From assembly GCF_000152845.1 (NCBI RefSeq), contig NZ_CH902584.1, positions 3,761,562 through 3,825,561 on the forward strand: DNA of 64,000 nucleotides, given 5' to 3'. Each line of letters starts with the position of its first letter. Within the stretch, counting starts at the first letter, position 1. The notes beneath the pieces were generated by a model, which saw nothing but the letters and a program-made list of their open reading frames with translations, did no database searches and was not told where the DNA came from. The position numbers and the translations under genes are program-made. This document shows positions 43,984 through 52,373 of the stretch, one piece after another. This DNA is from Roseovarius sp. 217 (GTDB taxonomy: Bacteria > Pseudomonadota > Alphaproteobacteria > Rhodobacterales > Rhodobacteraceae).

Positions 43984-44691
43984 ATTCAAACCGTCAGCCT
44001 CAGTTTTTTCCGCTTCTCGCGCGGTATCGACCGGCTCTGGGCGCTGACCATGATGGGCGCGGCGCGTCTGGCCCTGCCAAAGGTGCCGGACATCGGGTTC
44101 TGGAAGCTGTTGGGGTCCGGAACAGGTGAAGGCTTTACCCCCATTCCGAACACTGGCGTCTATGCCATTCTTGCCGTCTGGCCGGACGCGGCCACGGCCC
44201 GCAAACAGACAGAGACCGCGCCGATTTTTGGCCGCTACCGGACGCGCGCCACCGAAAGTTGGACGCTATTCCTATCGCCCACCTCGGCGCGGGGGCATTG
44301 GTCGGGCGAAGCCCCGTTCCAGATCACCAGCCCCGCGAGCACCGGCCCGCTTGCGGCGCTCACGCGTGCCACCGTGCACCCACGCAAGGCGCTGCAATTC
44401 TGGCGTCGCGTGCCGGATATCAGCGCGGTGATCGGAGCGGACCCCAACGTTGCGTTCAAGATCGGGGTGGGCGAGGTGCCGTTCTTGCATCAGGTCACAT
44501 TCTCGATCTGGCCCGATGCACAGAGCATGACAGCGTTTGCCCGCCATGACGGCCCGCATGCCCGCGCCATCGCCGCCGTGCGCGATGGCGATTGGTTTCG
44601 CGAAGAACTCTACGCCCGCTTTCGTGTCATCGGCGATCATGGCACATGGGGGGGCACGAGCCCGCTCACTCACATCAAAGGACAGATATGA
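43984..44691 (+). CDS. crtA: Spheroidene monooxygenase CrtA, apparent AUU start
   Basis: Oxygen-dependent enzyme that converts spheroidene to the red keto-carotenoid spheroidenone. The product contains SLSFFRFSRGIDRLWALTMMGAAR and GFWKLLGSGTGEGFTPIPN, typical of CrtA. Homologues start at about this point with M-x-T-V-x-L-S; here the codon is ATT (43984), 7 nt after GGAAAGGAG. In-frame GTG 43945, GTG 43933 and TTG 43903 exist but lack Shine-Dalgarno sequences and would place the PpsR box at or just after the start. With ATT the length is 235 residues. The stop overlaps bchI as ATGA. Confidence 0.91.
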   Translation: MQTVSLSFFRFSRGIDRLWALTMMGAARLALPKVPDIGFWKLLGSGTGEGFTPIPNTGVYAILAVWPDAATARKQTETAPIFGRYRTRATESWTLFLSPTSARGHWSGEAPFQITSPASTGPLAALTRATVHPRKALQFWRRVPDISAVIGADPNVAFKIGVGEVPFLHQVTFSIWPDAQSMTAFARHDGPHARAIAAVRDGDWFREELYARFRVIGDHGTWGGTSPLTHIKGQI

Positions 44692-45692
44692 CCGCAGCTT
44701 TTCCGTTTTCCGCCATTGTCGGTCAGGACGACATGAAACGTGCCATGATCCTCACGGCGATCGAGCCGGGGCTTGGTGGCGTGTTGGTGTTTGGCGACCG
44801 GGGCACTGGCAAATCCACAGCCGTCCGGGCGCTGGCCGCTCTGTTGCCGCCCATTCGCATGATCGACGGCAGTCCGATCAATGCAGAGCGTCCCGAAGAC
44901 ACGCCCGACTGGTCCACCGCGCCTCTGGGCGACATGGTCGAGCGGCCAACCCCGGTGGTTGATCTGCCCTTGGGTGTGACCGAGGACCGCGTGACCGGCG
45001 CGCTTGATATCGAACGGGCGCTGACCTTGGGCGAAAAGGCGTTTCAACCGGGACTCTTGGCACGGGCCAACCGCGGCTATCTCTATATCGACGAGGTCAA
45101 TCTTCTGGAGGATCACATCGTCGATCTTTTGCTCGATGTGGCCCAATCCGGCGAGAACGTGGTCGAGCGCGAGGGTCTCTCGATCCGCCATGCGGCGCGC
45201 TTTGTGCTGGTGGGCTCTGGCAACCCCGAAGAGGGCGAATTGCGCCCGCAACTCTTGGACCGCTTCGGTCTCTCGGTCGAGGTGCGCTCGCCCAAGGACA
45301 TCGAAGAGCGCATCGAAGTGATCCGCCGCCGCGACGCTTATGAGCGGGACACGGCCGCGTTCATGGAGAAATGGCAGGCCGAAGATGGTCACATTCGCGC
45401 CGCCATCCTCGCCGCGCGCGACACCCTGCGCCGCGTGGGCACGCCCGAGGAGGCCTTGCGCGATTGCGCGACGCTCTGCATCGCCATCGGCGCAGACGGG
45501 CTGCGCGGCGAGTTGACCTTGCTGCGTGCCGCCCGCGCCTTGGCGGCCTATGCGGGGGATGCCGCCGTGACCCGCGATCATCTTGCCCAAGTGGCGCCTC
45601 TGGCGCTCAGCCACAGGCTGCGCCGCGATCCCTTGGACGAGGCGGGCAGCGCCACGCGCATCGCGCGCGCCATGTCCGAGGTCTGGGGATGA
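44688..45692 (+). CDS. bchI: Magnesium chelatase subunit I
   Basis: AAA+ ATPase that powers Mg insertion with BchD and BchH. The 334-residue protein has Walker A GDRGTGKS (36-43), Walker B GYLYIDEVNLLED and the sensor region GSGNPEEGELRPQLLDRFGLSVEV. AAAGGA precedes the ATG. Overlaps crtA upstream and bchD downstream, each as ATGA. Confidence 0.97.
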   Translation: MTAAFPFSAIVGQDDMKRAMILTAIEPGLGGVLVFGDRGTGKSTAVRALAALLPPIRMIDGSPINAERPEDTPDWSTAPLGDMVERPTPVVDLPLGVTEDRVTGALDIERALTLGEKAFQPGLLARANRGYLYIDEVNLLEDHIVDLLLDVAQSGENVVEREGLSIRHAARFVLVGSGNPEEGELRPQLLDRFGLSVEVRSPKDIEERIEVIRRRDAYERDTAAFMEKWQAEDGHIRAAILAARDTLRRVGTPEEALRDCATLCIAIGADGLRGELTLLRAARALAAYAGDAAVTRDHLAQVAPLALSHRLRRDPLDEAGSATRIARAMSEVWG

Positions 45693-47347
45693 CGCCCAGC
45701 CCGGCATGGGGGCGCGCGCTGCGGGCGCTCAGCTTGCTGGCGATTGATCCCGAAGGGCTGCGTGGTCTGACGCTGCGGGCCCGCGCCGGGCCGGTGCGAC
45801 AGGCGTTTGAAATGGCCCTCGCCCGCCTGCCCGGCCCCGCCCGCCGCATCCATCCCGACCTGACGGATACACAGCTGTTTGGCGGGGCTGATATTGCCGC
45901 GACACTGGCCGCCGGACGTCTCATTCAGAGCGCGGGACTGGCGCAGAGCCCGTCCCGGCTGATCCTGACCATGGCCGAGCGCACACCGCCGTCGCTTGCC
46001 GCACGGCTGGCGCAACTGCTGGATCAGAGCGGCGCGCATGCGCTGGTGCTGTTGGACGAGGGGATCGACGGCGAGGAGGCGGCACCGGCAACCCTGACAG
46101 AGCGGCTAGGGCTGCATGTCACACTGGACGATATTCGCCACGATGCGGCCCCCGCCCTGATGCCGGCCCCCGCCGATCTGAGGGAGGCGCGCGACAGGCT
46201 TGCTGGCGTGACGCACAGCCCCGAAGATATTGCCACGCTCACGGCGCTGGCTGCCAGTTTCGGCATTGACAGCCTGCGCGCGCCGCTCCTCGCGCTGTGG
46301 GCCGCCCGCGCTCTGGCGGCCTTGGCGGATCGCGGCACGGTCACGCAGGACGATCTGCGCGAAGCCGCAGAGCTGGTGTATCCGTCGCGGGCCACGCAGC
46401 TGCCACAAGAGCCCGAAGACGAGAGGCCCGACGAGACACCCGACCCCGAGGACCAATCCAGCGCGGACACGCCCGACATTCCCGATGAGGTGCTGCTCGA
46501 GGCGGTGGCGGCCCTGTTGCCCCCCGCGCTGCTGGACAGTCTGGCCAGCCGCTCGGGTCAACGCCGCGGGGCTGGCTCGGGTGCGGGGGCGCGGCGCAAG
46601 GCGCATCAGCGCGGTCGCCCGCTTCCGGCCCGCGCCGGTGCGCCGGATGGGCGCGGGCGGATTGATCTGATTGCCACGCTGCGCAGCGCAGCCCCCTGGC
46701 AAGCCCTGCGGCGGCGCACCCGACTCGATGCGCCGGGTCTCATCATTCACGCCTCGGACATCCATATAAAACGGTTCGAGGATCGCGCCGACCGGCTGGT
46801 GATCTTTGCCGTGGATGCCTCTGGTTCGTCAGCCCTGGCCCGTCTGGCCGAGGCCAAGGGCGCAGTTGAACTGCTGCTCGCGCAGGCCTATGCGCGGCGC
46901 GACCGTGTGGCGTTGATCGCGTTTCGGGGTCAGGGCGCAGAGCTGATCCTGCCGCCGACGCGCGCGTTGGTGCAGGCCAAGCGGCGGCTTGCAGGTCTGC
47001 CCGGTGGCGGCGGCACGCCGCTTGCTGCGGCGATTGAAGCGGCGCTGATCCTGGCCCGTCAGGCCGAGACCCACGGGCTGAGCCCGGCGCTGGCGCTGCT
47101 GACCGATGCGCGGGCCAATATCACGCTAGATGGCCACGGCGACCGGGTGCAGGCCGGGTTGGATGCCACGCGCATGGCCCGCCTCTGGCGCGACCGGAGC
47201 CTGCCCGCCATCGTCATCGACATCTCAGCCCGTCCCGGCCCGGAACCGGCACATCTTGCGGCCGAGATGGGCGCGCGGCACCTGCCTCTGCCCCGCGCCG
47301 ATGCGCGCGCGATCTCTGCGGCTGTGACCTTGGCCTTGGGAGATTGA
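45689..47347 (+). CDS. bchD: Magnesium chelatase subunit D
   Basis: Platform subunit with a degenerate N-terminal AAA+ domain (about 1-240), an acidic Pro-rich linker (about 240-275) and a C-terminal von Willebrand A domain whose MIDAS motif is DASGS (near 378). RFEDR just before the MIDAS strand resembles the integrin-binding type motif noted in BchD. 552 residues, normal length. I chose ATG 45689, which overlaps the bchI stop; the earlier open frame is a shadow. Confidence 0.96.
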   Translation: MTPSPAWGRALRALSLLAIDPEGLRGLTLRARAGPVRQAFEMALARLPGPARRIHPDLTDTQLFGGADIAATLAAGRLIQSAGLAQSPSRLILTMAERTPPSLAARLAQLLDQSGAHALVLLDEGIDGEEAAPATLTERLGLHVTLDDIRHDAAPALMPAPADLREARDRLAGVTHSPEDIATLTALAASFGIDSLRAPLLALWAARALAALADRGTVTQDDLREAAELVYPSRATQLPQEPEDERPDETPDPEDQSSADTPDIPDEVLLEAVAALLPPALLDSLASRSGQRRGAGSGAGARRKAHQRGRPLPARAGAPDGRGRIDLIATLRSAAPWQALRRRTRLDAPGLIIHASDIHIKRFEDRADRLVIFAVDASGSSALARLAEAKGAVELLLAQAYARRDRVALIAFRGQGAELILPPTRALVQAKRRLAGLPGGGGTPLAAAIEAALILARQAETHGLSPALALLTDARANITLDGHGDRVQAGLDATRMARLWRDRSLPAIVIDISARPGPEPAHLAAEMGARHLPLPRADARAISAAVTLALGD

Positions 47348-47350
47348 GCC

Positions 47351-48223
47351 ATGGACTGGCAGCGCGATCTGGCGACATGGCCCCATAGCGCGCACTCCCG
47401 GCGGCTATACCATGCGCCACATCACTGGCATGTGCAGGAAATGGGCAGCGGTCCGCTGGCGCTCTTGCTGCATGGGGCCGGGGCCTCGACCCATAGCTGG
47501 CGGGATCTGATGCCGCTTTTGGCGCAGAGCCACCGGGTGATTGCGATTGATCTGCCGGGTCAGGGATTCAGCCGTGCCGGTGCCAAGCGCCGTCTGGGCC
47601 TGACCGGTATGGCCGAGGATATCGCAGCACTTTGCGAGGCGCAGGGGTGGCAGCCCGATCTGATTGTGGGGCATTCGGCTGGGGGCGCGATTGCGCTCGA
47701 GCTGGCCACGCGTCTGATGACCCCCGAGGGCAGGCCGCCGGACATTGCCTGTCTCAATGCTGCCCTTGGACCCTTCGAGGGCGTCGCGGGCTGGCTGTTT
47801 CCAGTGTTGGCCAAGCTGCTGGCGCTCAACCCTTTGACAGCGGCGCTCTTTACGCTGGGTGCGGACAAGGTGACACGCGCACGTCGTCTGATCGAGAGCA
47901 CCGGATCGCGCATCCCGCCCGAGGGTCTGACGCTCTATGGGCGTCTGATCGCGGACCGGGCGCATGTCGATGGCACGCTGCAAATGATGGCGCAATGGGA
48001 TGTGGCCCCTTTGCTGGACCGGCTGAGCACGATTCCCAACCGGTGCCTCTTGATCACCGGTGCGCGGGATCTGGCGGTGCCGCCCGATACCTCGACGCGC
48101 GCGGCGGCACGCCTGTCCTGCGCGCAGGTGGTTGCGTTGGACGGGTTGGGGCATCTGGCCCATGAAGAGGACCCTGCCCGTATTCTGGCAATGTTGACCG
48201 ACAGCGCAAACTGGCCCGGCTGA
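47351..48223 (+). CDS. bchO: Alpha/beta hydrolase BchO, Mg chelatase-associated
   Basis: A 290-residue alpha/beta hydrolase with the nucleophile elbow GHSAGG and an oxyanion loop LLLHGAGASTHSW (residues 37-49). BchO always follows bchID in purple bacteria; its substrate is not established, and a role in magnesium chelation or pigment ester handling is inferred. Starts 3 nt after bchD. Confidence 0.92.
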   Translation: MDWQRDLATWPHSAHSRRLYHAPHHWHVQEMGSGPLALLLHGAGASTHSWRDLMPLLAQSHRVIAIDLPGQGFSRAGAKRRLGLTGMAEDIAALCEAQGWQPDLIVGHSAGGAIALELATRLMTPEGRPPDIACLNAALGPFEGVAGWLFPVLAKLLALNPLTAALFTLGADKVTRARRLIESTGSRIPPEGLTLYGRLIADRAHVDGTLQMMAQWDVAPLLDRLSTIPNRCLLITGARDLAVPPDTSTRAAARLSCAQVVALDGLGHLAHEEDPARILAMLTDSANWPG

Positions 48224-48229
48224 TCCGGC

Positions 48230-49240
48230 TCAGGCGAGGCCCGGCAGAGGGGGTGTGCGGCACAGGTGCGCGGCGTGGACGATCGCGCGTCCGCGGCCGG
48301 ACGCCTTGACGGCATAGAGCGCCAGATCGGCATCGGCCATCATCCGTACCGGCTCTGGTATATCATAATCACAGCTCAACGTGACGCCGATACTGGCTGA
48401 AATCCGGCACTCCTGCGCGTGAAAGACCACGGGCTCTTGCAACCGGGCAATCATGCGCGTGGCAAGGTCTTTGGTCGGTGCGTGATCTGTCATACCCAAG
48501 AGGAGAATGACGAATTCATCCCCGCCCACCCGCGCAATCAGGTCGTCGGCGCGCACTTCGGTCAAGAGCCGCTCGGCGACCACTTGCAACACGTGATCGC
48601 CCGCGGCATGGCCCAGTGTGTCATTGACCTGCTTGAAGAAATCGAGATCCAGATGCAGCAGGGCGAAATCCTGCTCGCTCTGCATCAGCCGATCGAGCAC
48701 ATGATCGAGCGCGCGCCGGTTTCTGAGACCGGTCAACGTGTCGGTGAAGGCCTGTTCTTCGGCAGCGATGCGCGCGCCCTGCAGCCGCAGATTCAGCTTG
48801 CGCGAGGCCTCCATCGCGGCGGATTTTGCCTCGATCAGATAGAGCATCTCGGTCGTGAGATCGGTCGCGGCGAAATCCGCGCCGGTGAGGCCAAAATCGC
48901 GCACCGCCTCCCCGACCGAAATCCCGAACGAGAGGTTTACCACCGCGCCGCCGTCGGGCAGGGCCAGCAGCAAACCCTTGAGCGTGGTCCGTGGCGCGGC
49001 CCGCAGACGAAGCCGCAGACGCACGCCGTGACAGGCGCGCAGTTCCGCCATATCGCGCGCTGTCTGCGGGCGGCAGAGGTCGATCAGGTCCAGAAACCGA
49101 GCGCCGTGCATCGGCCTATCGCCAAAGAGCTTGGCAAGGGTTGGCCCCGCCCCCACCACATGCCCGGTTTCGTCCAGCACGGCATGCATCGGGCAAAAGC
49201 CCGTCAGAATCTGGCACAGCACCTGATCGGGATCCGTCAT
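48230..49240 (-). CDS. Diguanylate cyclase with H-NOX-associated domain
   Basis: A 336-residue protein with an N-terminal H-NOX-associated PAS-like domain (about 15-150), a short helical linker and a C-terminal GGDEF domain (about 165-325). The active-site motif GGDEF is intact, and an RADD I-site sits five residues before it, so c-di-GMP synthesis with product inhibition is predicted. The start overlaps the stop of the H-NOX-like gene as ATGA. The pair should form a sensor/cyclase module like known H-NOX/DGC systems. Confidence 0.92.
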   Translation of the reverse strand: MTDPDQVLCQILTGFCPMHAVLDETGHVVGAGPTLAKLFGDRPMHGARFLDLIDLCRPQTARDMAELRACHGVRLRLRLRAAPRTTLKGLLLALPDGGAVVNLSFGISVGEAVRDFGLTGADFAATDLTTEMLYLIEAKSAAMEASRKLNLRLQGARIAAEEQAFTDTLTGLRNRRALDHVLDRLMQSEQDFALLHLDLDFFKQVNDTLGHAAGDHVLQVVAERLLTEVRADDLIARVGGDEFVILLLGMTDHAPTKDLATRMIARLQEPVVFHAQECRISASIGVTLSCDYDIPEPVRMMADADLALYAVKASGRGRAIVHAAHLCRTPPLPGLA

Positions 49241-49839
49241 GGCGCCCCCCCTCCGGCCCCCAGAACAAAGGCGCGCCCATGGGCAAACCCCTCGTCCAGA
49301 ATCCGAATTTCGAGGATCTCACAGGTCCCGCTCTCGCCCTGATGCTCGACCACCGCGAGCGCACCGTAATCATCCGCCATCGCCCGCAAAAGCCCGACCA
49401 CCACTGGCCCGAACCGCACACCATCCGCTTTGGGACAGCCAACATGCAGGCGGTAGAGCCCGCCGCCCTGATCGAGCAGTTCCAAGGCAGGCAAGTCGAG
49501 GTCAGAAACCGCAAGGCGCGCGCGCTCAGGCAAATCATCAAGCGAATGCAGGAAATCGACAAAATCCACACCGCTGAACCGCAGCAGGCGGCGCAACGCC
49601 TCGGTCGCCGGATTGGAGACCAGATAGGTGCCGATATCCTCAAGCACGTCGTCGCGCCCGCGCGCAAGCCGCGTGCCGACCGCCGCAAGTACCTGTGCGG
49701 TCACCTGCGGCTCATAGATCATCATCGATTCAAATTCGGTCAGACCCAGATCCAATCGCCGGATCGTGTCAATCCATACATCGCGCCCATAGGTATCCCT
49801 GACAAATCTCTCGATGGCGCGGTTGACCAGCCCGTGCAT
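49237..49839 (-). CDS. H-NOX (HNOB) domain protein lacking the heme ligand
   Basis: A 200-residue stand-alone H-NOX-fold protein: it begins MHGLVNRAIERFV and shares the FLxxLDxL helix with soluble guanylate cyclase. At the proximal heme His position (His105 in human beta1, FLQNLDALH) it has Pro104 (FLHSLDDLP). The Tyr-x-Ser-x-Arg motif that binds heme propionates reads VGCPK (133-137). It is therefore unlikely to bind heme in the usual way; His98 is the only nearby His. GGAGAG precedes the ATG. It is coupled to the downstream diguanylate cyclase. Confidence 0.88.
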   Translation of the reverse strand: MHGLVNRAIERFVRDTYGRDVWIDTIRRLDLGLTEFESMMIYEPQVTAQVLAAVGTRLARGRDDVLEDIGTYLVSNPATEALRRLLRFSGVDFVDFLHSLDDLPERARLAVSDLDLPALELLDQGGGLYRLHVGCPKADGVRFGPVVVGLLRAMADDYGALAVVEHQGESGTCEILEIRILDEGFAHGRAFVLGAGGGAP

Positions 49840-49972
49840 GACACTCTCCCCTCAGATGGCGCCAGCCTGACAGCCAAGTCCTAACAAGCGCTGAACATCT
49901 AAAATGCAGGGTATATTCCATGCGACACCGCAGCCTTGCCAACTGCAAGACGCATTGCTACACCTGAGATAT

Positions 49973-50054
49973 CCGTTGGGGTGCCCGCTTGGGGCTGAGA
50001 GGTGAAGAGCCAACCCATCGAACCTGATCCGGCTTGCACCGGCGGAGGGAACGG
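49973..50054 (+). promoter_or_regulatory. TPP riboswitch (THI element)
   Basis: All hallmark segments are present: GGGGTGCCC, GGGCTGAGAGG, ACCCATCGAACCTGATCCGG and GGCGGAGGGAA, closed by a P1 helix CCGTT (49973-49977) with AACGG (50050-50054). It lies 63 nt upstream of thiZ, predicting repression of the transport/salvage operon when thiamine pyrophosphate is plentiful. Confidence 0.95.
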
Positions 50055-50091
50055 AGACCGCGCAGCCTTGCGCCCTTCTTCCCCTTAGCCT

Positions 50092-50115
50092 GCGGCCCAA
50101 GTTTGAAGAGGCCGC
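50092..50115 (+). promoter_or_regulatory. Likely SD-sequestering hairpin of the TPP riboswitch
   Basis: GCGGCC (50092-50097) can pair with GGCCGC (50110-50115). The GAAGAGG Shine-Dalgarno of thiZ (50105-50111) falls in the loop and 3' arm. No T-run follows, so translational rather than transcriptional control is favoured. Confidence 0.65.
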
Positions 50116-50117
50116 GC

Positions 50118-50843
50118 ATGACCGCACCGCCCAGTCTGACCCTCGATGGCAGCGCCCGGATTGGGGCGTTGCCGGTCTTTGGACCGCTGCGGCTAACCCT
50201 GAAGGCCGGGCGCATCACCTGTCTGCTCGGACCGTCCGGCGTGGGCAAGACGACGCTCTTGCGCCTGATTGCCGGGCTGGACGAGGTGACGGAGTTTGCC
50301 GGGACAATCGCGGCCTCGGACGGCCTGCCGCTTCCGGGGCGCATGGCGCTGATGGCGCAGGGTGAAATGCTGATGCCCTGGCTTGATGTGCTGGGCAATG
50401 TGACGCTTGGGGCGCGGCTGCGCGGCAGTCCGCGCGACATTCTGCGGGCGCGCGAGATGCTGGCGCGGGTGGGGCTGGCGGATCATGCCGACAAGCGGCC
50501 CCATGCGCTTTCGGGCGGGCAGAAACAGCGCGTGGCGCTGGCCCGCACGCTGATGGAGGATCGCCCCATCGTGCTGCTGGACGAGCCGTTTTCGGCGCTG
50601 GATGCCCGCACCCGCGCGCAAATGCAGGATCTCACGGCCACGCATCTGACGGAGCGCACCGTGCTGATGGTCACGCATGACCCGGCCGAGGCCGCGCGCA
50701 TGGGACACGCCATCCATATCCTGACCGAGACCGGGCTGGAGGATGTGACGCCGCCCTCTGCCCCGGTGCCACGCGCGGTGGATGACCCCGAGACTTTGGC
50801 CGCGCAGGGCCGGCTCTTTGCCCGCCTGCGCGCGCCCGCCTGA
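50118..50843 (+). CDS. thiZ: Thiamine-precursor ABC transporter ATP-binding protein (ThiZ-like)
   Basis: A 241-residue ABC ATPase with Walker A GPSGVGKTT, Q-loop in MAQGEMLMPW, signature LSGGQKQRVALARTL and Walker B VLLDEPFSALD. Position behind a TPP riboswitch and with tenA and a permease supports uptake of a pyrimidine precursor such as HMP or formylaminopyrimidine. The start ATG 50118 follows GAAGAGG. Confidence 0.88.
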   Translation: MTAPPSLTLDGSARIGALPVFGPLRLTLKAGRITCLLGPSGVGKTTLLRLIAGLDEVTEFAGTIAASDGLPLPGRMALMAQGEMLMPWLDVLGNVTLGARLRGSPRDILRAREMLARVGLADHADKRPHALSGGQKQRVALARTLMEDRPIVLLDEPFSALDARTRAQMQDLTATHLTERTVLMVTHDPAEAARMGHAIHILTETGLEDVTPPSAPVPRAVDDPETLAAQGRLFARLRAPA

Positions 50844-50855
50844 AAGGAAACAGCC

Positions 50856-51512
50856 ATGCGCCCCACCGACCATCTCAAATCCCTTGTGGCCGAGGACTGG
50901 CAGGCTGCCACCCGGCACGCATTTACCGACCAGCTTGCGGCGGGCACGCTGCCCGAGGCACTGATGCTCGCCTATCTGCAACAGGATTACCTCTTTATCG
51001 AGGATTTCGTGCGGCTCTTGGCCTCTGCCATCGCCCATGCGCCCAGCCTGCCGGATGCCATACCGGCGGCACAGTTTCTGGGGCTGATTTCAGGACCGGA
51101 GAATACCTATTTCCTGCGTGCGATTGACGCTTTGGGCGGCACAACAGAGCCGCCAGCCGCCGCCCATCCGGTGACAGCCGAGTTTCAGGCGCTGATGCGC
51201 GCGGCGGCAAGATCAGGGCGCTATGCGCAAATGATCGCGGTGCTGAGCGTCGCCGAATGGACCTATCTCGACTGGGCCAGCCCACATGCGGACCGCGCCA
51301 CAGACCTCCACTTTTGGTTCGGGGAATGGATCACCCTGCACAGCGGGCCGGGGTTCGAGGGCGTCGTGGCCTATCTGCGCGGCCAGCTTGATCAGGTCTG
51401 GCCCGGCCTCTCGCCCGAGGATCAAGCCGCCGCGCAATCCGCCTTTGTCACCGCCACAAGGCTGGAACGCGCTTTCTTTGACGCGGCCCTTGCCGGATAC
51501 CCGAGCGCATGA
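50856..51512 (+). CDS. tenA: TenA family thiaminase-like salvage protein
   Basis: A 218-residue all-helical TenA-family protein (YLQQDYLFIEDFVRLL, AEWTYLDWA, HFWFGEWITLHSGPGFEGVV). TenA enzymes hydrolyse aminopyrimidines from degraded thiamine. The catalytic Cys of TenA_C enzymes is absent from the equivalent helix (VLSVAEWTY), so it belongs to the Cys-less type or has lost that activity. It lies 12 nt after thiZ and overlaps the permease gene as ATGA. Confidence 0.87.
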   Translation: MRPTDHLKSLVAEDWQAATRHAFTDQLAAGTLPEALMLAYLQQDYLFIEDFVRLLASAIAHAPSLPDAIPAAQFLGLISGPENTYFLRAIDALGGTTEPPAAAHPVTAEFQALMRAAARSGRYAQMIAVLSVAEWTYLDWASPHADRATDLHFWFGEWITLHSGPGFEGVVAYLRGQLDQVWPGLSPEDQAAAQSAFVTATRLERAFFDAALAGYPSA

Positions 51513-52252
51513 GCCGCCTTGTCACCATCGCCACCTCGACGGCGCTTGCGCTGGTGCTCTGGCAGGCGCTGGTGACGCTGGCAAGCCTGCCGCCCTTCAT
51601 TCTGCCGGGGCCGCTGCGCGTGGCCGAAACCCTCTGGGCCAGCCGGGCGCTGATTTCTCATCATGCGACCATCACGGCGGCAGAGGTGCTGATCGGTCTG
51701 GCCTTGGGCGCGATTCTTGGCGGGCTTTCGGCCATAGGCCTTGCCTCCTCGCACATGGCGCGGCGCCTTATTCGGCCGATGATGGTATTCTCCCAAGCGA
51801 TCCCGGTCTTTGCCCTCGCCCCCATCCTGACGCTCTGGCTGGGCTATGGGCTCTGGTCCAAGGTCGCCATGGCGCTCTTGATCATCTATTTCCCGGTGAC
51901 ATCTGCGTTCTTCGACGCGCTGATGCGCACGCCGCCACATTGGCTCGACCTTGCGCGCGTCATGGGGGCAAACCGCCGCCGCCTCATGTGGTACATACGC
52001 GTGCCTGCGGCCCTGCCCGGTTTCGCCTCCGGCCTGCGTCTGGCAGCGGTCTATGCCCCCATCGGGGCCATTATTGGCGAATGGGTGGGGGCGTCCAAAG
52101 GCTTGGGCTACCTCATGCTTCTGGCCAATGGCCGCGCCAAGATTGATCTGATGTTCGCCGCCCTGATCGTGCTGGCGATCCTGACGCTTTGCCTTCATGC
52201 TGGGGTGGACCGGGCCTGTCGTCGCTGGCTGGATGGCAAGGTGGTGGGGTGA
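51509..52252 (+). CDS. thiX: ABC transporter permease, ThiX-like
   Basis: A 247-residue BPD-type permease with about six membrane helices and the cytoplasmic coupling loop DLARVMGANRRRLMWYIRVPAALP, of the SsuC/ThiX group. No substrate-binding protein gene (thiY) follows: the next 121 nt hold a repeat fragment, then an unrelated gene. Function must depend on a binding protein encoded elsewhere, or be impaired. Confidence 0.87.
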   Translation: MSRLVTIATSTALALVLWQALVTLASLPPFILPGPLRVAETLWASRALISHHATITAAEVLIGLALGAILGGLSAIGLASSHMARRLIRPMMVFSQAIPVFALAPILTLWLGYGLWSKVAMALLIIYFPVTSAFFDALMRTPPHWLDLARVMGANRRRLMWYIRVPAALPGFASGLRLAAVYAPIGAIIGEWVGASKGLGYLMLLANGRAKIDLMFAALIVLAILTLCLHAGVDRACRRWLDGKVVG

Positions 52253-52286
52253 CTTTTTCTTGCACCAAATACTCATGTCCCCTAGC
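52253..52286 (-). repeat. Copy of dispersed GAGTATTT intergenic repeat
   Basis: Read on the minus strand: a GGGGACATGAGTATTTGG core followed by TGCAAGAAAAAG. It shares GAGTATTT and a downstream purine-rich segment with copies at 16097-16147 and 62171-62210. Located right after the thiX stop. Confidence 0.5.
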
Positions 52287-52373
52287 CCCGCAGTCACGCA
52301 CCTGACGTGCGCGCCATAAAAAAGATCTCCCGCCGTCCCAATTCCATCCATATTCACCTCCTAGGCTGCGGGC

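Noticed and set aside
51422..52357. 311-codon minus-strand open frame opposite thiX, preceded by a strong AGGAGGTG.
   Set aside because: It is antisense to a clear permease gene and its protein is Arg/His/Gln-rich with no recognisable motif. The SD-like sequence is probably chance or a relic.
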